16,555 nt of DNA from Treponema sp. (GTDB lineage Bacteria; Spirochaetota; Spirochaetia; Treponematales; Breznakiellaceae). The notes under the pieces are model-generated. The model was not told the origin of the DNA and did no database searches. It worked only from the letters and a program-made list of their open reading frames with translations. The translations under genes were made by a program, and so were the position numbers. Shown in pieces: positions 1 through 5,757 of the stretch. Location of the stretch: contig WRAL01000004.1 in NCBI GenBank assembly GCA_009780285.1, positions 1 to 16,555 on the forward strand, written 5' to 3'. Numbering within the stretch: position 1 is the stretch's first letter; the number at the start of each line of letters is the position of its first letter.

Positions 1-14
1 AGTCCTACTTAACC

Positions 15-43
15 GCTTCTGCGCAGCGTCAGCGAGCAGAAGC
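15..43. repeat. Inverted repeat (possible terminator of an upstream gene)
   Basis: GCTTCTGC (15-22) is mirrored by GCAGAAGC (36-43), giving an 8-bp stem with a 13-nt loop. It abuts the first MITE-like element. No T-tract follows, so a terminator role for a gene left of the window is only a guess. No coding sequence can be supported in 1-229. Confidence 0.35.
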
Positions 44-151
44 TAGTGTTCCGGAATATTCGGTTTGCAAAATCGCAACGTTCGGTAATTCCTTGCCAGG
101 CAAGGAATTACCTCAACCTGCATACCGTCATTTGATATTCCGGAACACTAG
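43..151. mobile_element. MITE-like element, copy 1
   Basis: A 109-bp non-coding element bounded by terminal inverted repeats: CTAGTGTTCCGGAATATTC at 43-61 and its complement at 134-151 (one A missing from the right arm). A perfect inner hairpin has 14-bp arms at 84-97 and 99-112 around a single A. A second copy lies at 2119-2228 with only four differences. The element is too short to encode a transposase, so it would have to be mobilised in trans. CTAG at both ends fits TA-targeting elements of the IS630/Tc1-mariner type, where IS630 is known to favour CTAG; the family assignment is inference. Confidence 0.8.
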
Positions 152-152
152 A

Positions 153-189
153 AGGAACCGCTGACTTTTCCAATTAATCAGCAGTTCCT
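153..189. repeat. Inverted repeat next to MITE copy 1
   Basis: AGGAACCGCTGA (153-164) pairs with TCAGCAGTTCCT (178-189) with one mismatch in 12 bp around a 13-nt loop. It lies between the MITE and the lipoprotein promoter. It could be an old terminator or a protein-binding site. No T-tract is present on the + strand. Confidence 0.4.
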
Positions 190-229
190 CAGCCACCCTG
201 CGATAAAACAAAACACCCATCGTTTTCAC

Positions 230-258
230 TTGACAGCTCCTCAGTCTTGTGGTACAAT
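230..258 (+). promoter_or_regulatory. Sigma-70 promoter of the two-module lipoprotein gene
   Basis: TTGACA at 230-235 and TACAAT at 253-258 are separated by exactly 17 nt, a near-consensus housekeeping promoter. Transcription would start near 265, leaving a leader of about 73 nt with a short TGGGG/CCCCA hairpin (284-299). An open frame could be extended back to TTG at 230, but that codon is the -35 box, so it is not a start. Confidence 0.85.
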
Positions 259-337
259 CAAAATAAGCCTTCAGTGTGTGTTTTGGGGTTTATTCCCCAC
301 GACAACTCTGATTATGGGCCTTTACAGGAGGCATGGC

Positions 338-2122
338 ATGCGAACGCCGTTAATTTACCGGATTGTCGCCCCGATCCTTCTAGTGATTTTTACGATCACC
401 AGTTGCAGCAATGGACTTACGCATGGGCCCGGACCGATCAACCCGCCGCTGCCGGATTCCCCGGAGGGCTTGAGGTTTTTCTACCTGGATTCCGGCAACC
501 GGCCGACTACCGTGGACACCGGCAGAATCGCGATGTTCATCGAGGACAACGAGGACGTGGAAGGCGTTTTGGTGGTCGCCTGGGTCCCCGGCAACCATCT
601 TGACAACGGCGTGGTCGTGCAGGTCATAAACACGAACGACGACAGCATGATAACGATGGCTTACGGCAGGGACGAAGCCTTTCCCACGACAGTCGCCATA
701 AGCGCCGAGGGCCAGGAAATATCCGGCGATTTTTCGGCTTACGACCGGGAAACGGAAACCTATTCGGTAACCTTTAGCCTCGACGGCGATGTCGAGACCT
801 TCGAAGATCTTGTGCTTAACAAGAATGTTTTTAGCGCGCACGAATTTAGCGGCGAACTCAGCGAATCGCAGAATGTCCGCCTGCAAAGGATAGTTACGAC
901 GCTTGCTCTCTGGGAGAGTCTCAGGCTTCAGATTGACGACGAATCGGAGATTGGCGCAAGATTCCTTCCTCGTTGGCTAAAAAGAATAGTTGTCGGGGTT
1001 TTGGTTGCCGTCGCCGTTGTCGCTTTTGTAGCGGTAGTTATTATGGCGCCTCCCGCGGCAGTTACAATCTCGGGTATAGGAATAGCCATACCCATCACTA
1101 CAACTGCCCAAGCCGTGGCTGCGGGGGTTGGCATGGCCGCCAGCGCGGCGGCGATTGTCGTCGCCGCGCTGCCGCCTCCTTCGCCGCCGCCCAAGCCAGA
1201 GCCACCCACGCCGCCTCCGCCTCCGCCGCCCCCGCCCGACAGCGTAATGCCGGCGGTTTTGATAACGGAAAACGGGGTGCCAGTGAAAAATTTCGACGAA
1301 ACCCGCTATGTTAGGCATGGGGAATCGATAACTCTGAATGTCAAGCTTATAGAGCCTGGAAATCCCAGTTTTTACAGAAATCCGTCTGTAGTTGCGATCT
1401 GCCCACTTGATAACAGCTTAGGTACCTGCCATAACGCAGTTCTTTTTACCACGAGTACGGAAGGAAACATAGGCGATCCAGAGGGCGTGAACATTACAGT
1501 CTCAAAAAGCCGTGATGGATTTATTGATGATGGTAATATATATTTTGCCATTTGGTTTGATTACCACACGATAATAAACGGTGAAACGGAGGGGTATGAG
1601 TGGAATGATGCCGCTGGCATTAGGAAGCCCAGTACCAATACTCATGCTGGTTACCTGTTTATTTTGAGCCTGACGGTTTATACATCGTTCAGCATAACTC
1701 TGGACGGAAACGCCGTAACGAACAACGGAGATATCCACTACATTGGACCGGGGGATTCCTTGGATTTTGACATCCGAATGATCACCGGCATTTCGCGACC
1801 TATAGGCGAAGGGGATCAGCTGTTCAGAATAATTGACTCAGGCACGAGTCGGATGGCCGAGCCTATGTACACCAGCGCATTCCTTCTTAACACCGAGGCA
1901 AGCGGCACCGTAAAAGACGGACTAAAGCTTAGCGTATCCAGAAACAACATGCGGGGCAATTTCGAGAGCGAAAACGTGCAGCTTGTTATTTGGTTCAACA
2001 TACCGGTGTCAATAAATGGCCGACACGGAGGCTTTCTCTGGGACGAGGATCGGGGCATCAGGGAGGCGGGGCCTATGCAGGGACACCTGTTCGTCATAAA
2101 CCTTAGGGTCAGGGATTCCTAG
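338..2122 (+). CDS. Surface lipoprotein with two C-terminal modules
   Basis: 594 residues if translated from ATG 338, which has AGGAGG six nt upstream. The N-terminus is a lipoprotein signal (positive MRTPLIYR, hydrophobic core, lipobox ITSC with Cys23), so export and lipid anchoring are expected. Residues ~45-200 match the N-terminal domain of the broken relatives at 9864 and 11248 (shared pattern QxxRLxxIV...ESLRxQI). Residues ~216-278 are strikingly hydrophobic and Ala/Val/Gly-rich, followed by a proline-rich stretch (~279-300). Two related C-terminal modules follow (~305-447 and ~450-591); each begins with an I-T-x-[N/D]G-like strand and ends with a WFxxxxxING...G[YF]xWxxxxGIR...G[YH]LF[VI] pattern. 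The downstream relatives carry one module. The family has no function I recognise. The TAG stop lies inside the terminal CTAG of MITE copy 2. This is the only intact member of the family here. Confidence 0.85.
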   Translation: MRTPLIYRIVAPILLVIFTITSCSNGLTHGPGPINPPLPDSPEGLRFFYLDSGNRPTTVDTGRIAMFIEDNEDVEGVLVVAWVPGNHLDNGVVVQVINTNDDSMITMAYGRDEAFPTTVAISAEGQEISGDFSAYDRETETYSVTFSLDGDVETFEDLVLNKNVFSAHEFSGELSESQNVRLQRIVTTLALWESLRLQIDDESEIGARFLPRWLKRIVVGVLVAVAVVAFVAVVIMAPPAAVTISGIGIAIPITTTAQAVAAGVGMAASAAAIVVAALPPPSPPPKPEPPTPPPPPPPPPDSVMPAVLITENGVPVKNFDETRYVRHGESITLNVKLIEPGNPSFYRNPSVVAICPLDNSLGTCHNAVLFTTSTEGNIGDPEGVNITVSKSRDGFIDDGNIYFAIWFDYHTIINGETEGYEWNDAAGIRKPSTNTHAGYLFILSLTVYTSFSITLDGNAVTNNGDIHYIGPGDSLDFDIRMITGISRPIGEGDQLFRIIDSGTSRMAEPMYTSAFLLNTEASGTVKDGLKLSVSRNNMRGNFESENVQLVIWFNIPVSINGRHGGFLWDEDRGIREAGPMQGHLFVINLRVRDS

Positions 2123-2228
2123 TGTTCTGGAATATTCGGTTTGCAAAATCGTAACGTTCGGTAATTCCTTGCCAGGCAAGGAATTACCTCAACCTGCATA
2201 CCGTCATTTGAATATTCCAGAACACTAG
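2119..2228. mobile_element. MITE-like element, copy 2
   Basis: A 110-bp second copy of the element at 43-151. The terminal arms CTAGTGTTCTGGAATATTC (2119-2137) and 2210-2228 are perfectly complementary over 19 bp. The inner 14-bp hairpin (2160-2173/2175-2188) is identical to copy 1. Its left CTAG supplies the TAG stop of the preceding lipoprotein gene, and its right end lies 7 nt before the ribosome-binding site of the next gene. Transcripts reading from the lipoprotein gene into the barrel gene would therefore carry a strong hairpin. Confidence 0.8.
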
Positions 2229-2245
2229 CCATAGCGGAGGGGCGC

Positions 2246-2905
2246 ATGAAAAAGGCACTGATACTTTTGACGCTTGCATCCGGGCTTTGCTCTCAGGCAT
2301 TTGCCTTTGAGGGAAATCGCGGGATCGCCTTCGGCGCCGGCTTCGGCAACTTCTTTGAAATGTATCTCCAGGGCGGCGATGCGAATTCCTACCTCGGCAC
2401 GCCCGGATTTAATTTTTCCTCCTATAACTTCAGCGGCGGGGGGGACACGGGATTTTTTGCGAACGCCCTGGCGGTCGGCGTTCCGGTGTTCCATTCGGCG
2501 ACAAACAATTTTGAGGGCAGCCGCCTCCGTCTTCAGACCGGTCTTGCCGTGGGCATCGTCAACAGGCGCGTAATTTCCGACAGGCTGACGGCGCTGCATG
2601 GCGCGGGGCTTAACTTTACGTACTACGGCTTCGACCGCAGGGGCGCCCTGCCGGAACACGGGGCCGCGCTTCATTACACGACAAATCTTGACTTTGGCAT
2701 AGCGACCGACATTGGGGTGATATACCGCATTGGCGACCGTCTTTTTTTGTACTGGGGCGGCGTGATCACGACCGACTTTCTCAGGGTACGCGAGACCGGC
2801 ATCGAAACTCCGGAGGGCAGGAGGATCGAATCGAATACCGGCCTGGTCAGGGGCTTTTTAATGGTCGGCGCGCGGCCGTACCTTTCGTTCGGCTTTAGCT
2901 TTTAG
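2246..2905 (+). CDS. Small outer-membrane beta-barrel protein
   Basis: 219 residues from ATG 2246, with GGAGG five nt upstream. Residues 1-20 form a Sec signal peptide (MKKALILLTL... ending AFA before FEG, a plausible signal peptidase I site). The mature part is rich in Gly, aromatic residues and alternating hydrophobic strands (GIAFGAGFGNFF, LRLQTGLAVGIV, LFLYWGGVITT) and ends YLSFGFSF with a C-terminal Phe, the classic signature recognised by the barrel-assembly machinery. About eight strands would fit this length. No catalytic motif is visible and the substrate or role is unknown. No clear promoter lies between MITE copy 2 and the gene, so it may be transcribed from the lipoprotein promoter at 230. 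Outer-membrane location is inferred from these general features rather than from a named family. Confidence 0.75.
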   Translation: MKKALILLTLASGLCSQAFAFEGNRGIAFGAGFGNFFEMYLQGGDANSYLGTPGFNFSSYNFSGGGDTGFFANALAVGVPVFHSATNNFEGSRLRLQTGLAVGIVNRRVISDRLTALHGAGLNFTYYGFDRRGALPEHGAALHYTTNLDFGIATDIGVIYRIGDRLFLYWGGVITTDFLRVRETGIETPEGRRIESNTGLVRGFLMVGARPYLSFGFSF

Positions 2906-2932
2906 CGCGGCGGCTCTTGGCCGCGCCGCGCT
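2904..2932 (+). terminator. GC-rich hairpin after the barrel gene
   Basis: AGCGCGGC (2904-2911) pairs with GCCGCGCT (2925-2932), with an extra GGC/GCC pairing inside. It begins at the stop codon of the barrel gene. No T-tract follows, so termination is plausible but unproven. Confidence 0.45.
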
Positions 2933-2941
2933 CCCCGACGC

Positions 2942-2970
2942 TTGACAAACAACTCGTAGCGAATTATGCT
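2942..2970 (+). promoter_or_regulatory. Promoter of the first chemoreceptor gene
   Basis: TTGACA (2942-2947), a 17-nt spacer, then TATGCT (2965-2970). The predicted start near 2977 leaves a ~260-nt untranslated leader before the receptor ATG at 3238. Confidence 0.7.
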
Positions 2971-2976
2971 AATAAT

Positions 2977-3223
2977 ATGGAAAGATCGGCAGGTTTGATC
3001 GAAGAAAAAGCAATAGTCTCGGCCCAAATATCCCAGCTTGGCGCAGTTCTTGCATACATTCAAATTCATCAGCTGGCGTATAAGGTTTCGGCGCTTGCGC
3101 AATCGCGCTGTCGCTACCGGCAATAGCTTTTTCGCCATTAACCTGTCGGGACGATCCGGCATTGCGCGCGTCAAGCCGCGGCGAGCGGCGTTCTCTGTCT
3201 TTCATAATAAGCAATGCTTAAAC
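2977..3223 (+). promoter_or_regulatory. Long 5' leader of chemoreceptor 1, related to that of chemoreceptor 2
   Basis: Shared sequence blocks with the 5501-5743 leader occur in the same order: AGTCTCG (3015), GCTTGG (3036), TTCTTG (3047), CTGTCGCT (3108), CAATAGCTT (3121). The first three are at identical spacing in both leaders. CCAGCT (3033-3038) can pair with AGCTGG (3071-3076). A 49-codon frame opens at ATG 2977, at the predicted transcription start, but the shared blocks fall in different frames downstream, which argues against a conserved peptide. It could be a cis-acting RNA or simply duplicated leader DNA. Confidence 0.5.
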
Positions 3224-3237
3224 AAAGGAGATGGTAG

Positions 3238-5346
3238 ATGAAAATTGGCTATAAGTTTGTTATAACGCTGGTCGCGCTTAGCTTGCTGGTTCTGGGTTCG
3301 GTGGGCGGCACGTTGTTGATCCAGGCGAGAAACCACCTTACGACTCTTGCGCACGAAAAGGCGGTCGCGACGGCAAAGGAATATTCGGAGCTTCTCGGCT
3401 CTTACTTTACGTCCTATTGGTACGCCGCGCAGACGGTGGCGCGCATTCTTGACGGGTACTCAGGCGCGGACGATGATTCCTCGCTCTTTCCCGCCGAGGC
3501 CCTGCTCGACGGCCTTATCGAAAATTATCCCGGGATTTTAGGCGCCTGGGTGACGATCAATGGCGCCGAACCTATACGGAGGGGCAGCTTCGCCTTGCCG
3601 GGAAATGACATGCTCTCTTCGTACATGGCCAACCCCAACGTCGCGGGAACTGTCTATAATCCGCGCGTCGTGCGCATGGACGGAAGGGAATATCTGGCGG
3701 CGACCATTGTCGCCACAATGTTCGACAGTGGCCGCGCGACCGGCGCCATAGGCATAGACTTTGACACGGATATAATCCAGCAGATCGTCGGCGGGCTTTA
3801 CCCGCTTGGAGACGGCATTACAAAAGTCTTTAGCAATAATGGAACGATCGTTGGCCACCATCTGTATCCGCAAAACAGGGGACGCAGCATTCTTGAAACC
3901 GAGCGCGATATGGGCGGGCCGTACATGAGCCAGCTTGAAAACGCGGTTAATCGCGGCGAGGAATTGCAGTACAGTAATTTCCATCCCGGATTTCAGGAAC
4001 AATTGCTCGTTTTCATTCACCCCATTCAGATTGGCGAGGCGGAAACGCGCTGGAGTCTCGCGATTTTGTTTCCCGAGCGAACGGTGCTTGCGCCTGTGCG
4101 CTCGATGGAAATCACGGCCCTTATTATCGCGCTGATCGTAACGGCCCTTATTATCCCGGCGATTTTCCTTGTAACTCAGCGTTTAATGCGTCCGGTCGTA
4201 AGAATTACCGGCGCCCTTAAGGATATTTCCGAGGGCGAGGGCGATCTGACAAAAACCCTTCCGGTCAATACCAAGGACGAGATGGGCGAGCTTTCGCGGT
4301 ACTTCAACATGACGCTGAAAAAAATCAAGGATCTCGTGGTCGCGATAAAAGCCGACGCCTCGCGGCTTTCCGATATCGGCGTCGATCTTGCCAACAATAT
4401 GACCGAGGCGGCCACGTCGATGAACGAGATTACCGCGACGATAGGCAACATAAAGTCGCTTATAGTTACCCAAAGCACCGGCGTTAGCGAGACGAACGCC
4501 ACGATGGGAGAAGTCGCGTCGAACATAGACAGGCTAAGCGGCCACATCGAAAGCCAGGGCAGCCATATCCTGCAAACGTCGTCGGCAATAGAGCAAATGG
4601 TGCTCAGCATAAATAACGTTACGGAAACGCTGGCGCGCAATTCCGGCAGCGTTATGACGCTAAAGGAAGCGTCCGAGGTGGGGCGCTCCAGCCTGCACGG
4701 GGTTAGCGTCGACATACAGGAAATCGCGCGCGAGTCCGAAGGGCTTCTGGAGATCAACCGGGTGATGCAAAACATCGCAAGCCAGACGAACCTCCTTAGC
4801 ATGAACGCGGCGATAGAGGCCGCCCACGCCGGAGAATCCGGAAGGGGCTTCGGCGTGGTCGCCGACGAAATCCGCAAGCTGGCGGAAAATTCAAGCGAGC
4901 AGTCAAAGACCATTGGCGTGGTGCTGAAAAAGATAAAAGATTCCATCGACAAGATCACGCGCTCCACGGAAAGCGTTCTTGCCAAGTTCGAGGCCATTGA
5001 CGCCAGCGTTGGAATTGTCGCGGAACAGGGAACAAGCATACGCGACGCGATGGAGGAACAGCAGGAAGGAAGCCGACAAGTGCTTAGCGGCATAATGCAG
5101 GTCAACGACATGACCGGGCGCGTAAAAACCGGCTCGGGCGAAATGCTTGTCGGGGCGAAGGAAGTGATCCTCGAAGGCTCCAGGCTTGAAAAATCCACGC
5201 AGGAAATAACTTCCGGCATAAGCGAGATTGTCGCGGGGGCGCAGAAGATAAACGTCGCCGTCGATCACGTTAACCGGATTTCCATGCAGAATCGCGAGAG
5301 CATCGAGCACCTTGTGCGGGAAGTGTCCCGGTTTAAGGTTGAATAG
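3238..5346 (+). CDS. Methyl-accepting chemotaxis protein, dCache-like sensor
   Basis: 702 residues; ATG 3238 has AAAGGAG seven nt upstream. Layout: transmembrane helix 1 (~7-29), a large periplasmic sensor (~30-285) with the size and pattern of a dCache domain (residues ~96-105 YPGILGAWVT, ~170-176 AIGIDFD), transmembrane helix 2 (~292-313), HAMP (~315-368), and the cytoplasmic coiled-coil signalling domain to the C-terminus. The conserved hairpin tip that contacts CheA and CheW is at 522-550 (MNAAIEAAHAG, then GRGFGVVADEIRKLAE). It senses an unidentified ligand and controls the CheA kinase. It ends SRFKVE with no NWETF-like pentapeptide for CheR/CheB tethering. The cytoplasmic half is close to identical to that of the receptor at 5758, indicating duplication with sensor exchange. 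A terminator follows directly. Confidence 0.95.
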   Translation: MKIGYKFVITLVALSLLVLGSVGGTLLIQARNHLTTLAHEKAVATAKEYSELLGSYFTSYWYAAQTVARILDGYSGADDDSSLFPAEALLDGLIENYPGILGAWVTINGAEPIRRGSFALPGNDMLSSYMANPNVAGTVYNPRVVRMDGREYLAATIVATMFDSGRATGAIGIDFDTDIIQQIVGGLYPLGDGITKVFSNNGTIVGHHLYPQNRGRSILETERDMGGPYMSQLENAVNRGEELQYSNFHPGFQEQLLVFIHPIQIGEAETRWSLAILFPERTVLAPVRSMEITALIIALIVTALIIPAIFLVTQRLMRPVVRITGALKDISEGEGDLTKTLPVNTKDEMGELSRYFNMTLKKIKDLVVAIKADASRLSDIGVDLANNMTEAATSMNEITATIGNIKSLIVTQSTGVSETNATMGEVASNIDRLSGHIESQGSHILQTSSAIEQMVLSINNVTETLARNSGSVMTLKEASEVGRSSLHGVSVDIQEIARESEGLLEINRVMQNIASQTNLLSMNAAIEAAHAGESGRGFGVVADEIRKLAENSSEQSKTIGVVLKKIKDSIDKITRSTESVLAKFEAIDASVGIVAEQGTSIRDAMEEQQEGSRQVLSGIMQVNDMTGRVKTGSGEMLVGAKEVILEGSRLEKSTQEITSGISEIVAGAQKINVAVDHVNRISMQNRESIEHLVREVSRFKVE

Positions 5347-5362
5347 CCAGGGGAAACAAAAA

Positions 5363-5389
5363 CCCCGCCATGAATGGCGGGGCTTTTTT
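5363..5389 (+). terminator. Rho-independent terminator of chemoreceptor 1
   Basis: CCCCGCCA (5363-5370) and TGGCGGGG (5375-5382) form a perfect 8-bp stem with a TGAA loop, followed by C and TTTTTT (5384-5389). It starts 16 nt after the receptor stop codon. Confidence 0.95.
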
Positions 5390-5428
5390 ATTGTACGGGA
5401 GAACAAAGCGAAACGCATTTACGGCGCC
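5376..5428 (+). repeat. Dispersed ~52-nt repeat, copy 1 (terminator arm plus tail)
   Basis: The right arm and T-tract of the terminator plus the next ~38 nt, ending ACAAAGCGAAACGCATTT (5404-5420 region) and CGGCGCC, recur at 12687-12735 with about 43 of 51 positions matching by eye. Similarity beyond the hairpin suggests a shared origin rather than two independent terminators. Confidence 0.55.
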
Positions 5429-5465
5429 GCCGCGCGGAAGCGCAGGCCGCGCCTCGTCCTGAGTC

Positions 5466-5494
5466 TTGACAGAACGCGCATCGCGGGCTACAAT
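5466..5494 (+). promoter_or_regulatory. Promoter of the second chemoreceptor gene
   Basis: TTGACA (5466-5471), 17-nt spacer, TACAAT (5489-5494), the same boxes and spacing as the promoter at 230. The predicted start near 5501 leaves a ~257-nt leader before ATG 5758, almost the same length as that of the first receptor. Confidence 0.85.
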
Positions 5495-5500
5495 CAAGGC

Positions 5501-5743
5501 ATGAAAAGAGCGAGCGATAGGCTCAAAATAAAAGTCTCGCCCGATACCGCCCGGCTTGGAGCGCTTCTTGTACACGCAAATACACGCGCGCATTCGCCGG
5601 CTGGCATCATCGGGTTCAAGGGCTGTACTGTCGCTGCTAGTATTATTTTTTCTCATCCAATAGCTTGTACAGCATCCGCGCTACGCATGAGCCGGGCCAT
5701 AACGAACAACGATTTTTAGCGTACATTATACAGCGCTAAAAAC
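5501..5743 (+). promoter_or_regulatory. Long 5' leader of chemoreceptor 2
   Basis: Contains the blocks shared with the leader at 2977: AGTCTCG (5533), GCTTGG (5554), TTCTTG (5565), CTGTCGCT (5628), CAATAGCTT (5658). CCGGC (5551-5555) can pair with GCCGG (5596-5600), or with GCTGG (5600-5604) using one G-U pair, a stem comparable to the one in the first leader. A 72-codon frame (5501-5719) is open but has no ribosome-binding site and no recognisable product. Confidence 0.5.
5713..5742 (+). promoter_or_regulatory. Hairpin just upstream of the chemoreceptor 2 ribosome-binding site
   Basis: TTTTTAGCG (5713-5721) and CGCTAAAAA (5734-5742) form a perfect 9-bp stem around a 12-nt loop. The stem ends two nt before the GAAGGGGG ribosome-binding sequence (5744-5751), so it could modulate translation or be a DNA operator. 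The first receptor has no counterpart. Confidence 0.5.
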
Positions 5744-5757
5744 GAAGGGGGATTATC

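Noticed and set aside
230..337. N-terminal extension of the lipoprotein to TTG 230
   Set aside because: The codons overlap a near-consensus promoter, have no ribosome-binding site, and would put 36 residues before a clear lipoprotein signal peptide.
2977..3126. 49-codon frame in the leader of chemoreceptor 1
   Set aside because: No ribosome-binding site and no recognisable product; shared sequence with the other leader does not keep frame, so it is not listed as a gene.
4176..5219. Long open frames on the minus strand inside the chemoreceptor genes (e.g. 347 codons)
   Set aside because: Typical antisense shadow of a biased coding sequence; product is Ser-rich low-complexity sequence with no domain, and the same shadow recurs at 6249-7436 in the duplicate.
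5501..5719. 72-codon frame in the leader of chemoreceptor 2
   Set aside because: Begins at the predicted transcription start without a ribosome-binding site; similarity to the 2977 frame is limited to the first ~25 codons and substitutions are spread over all codon positions.
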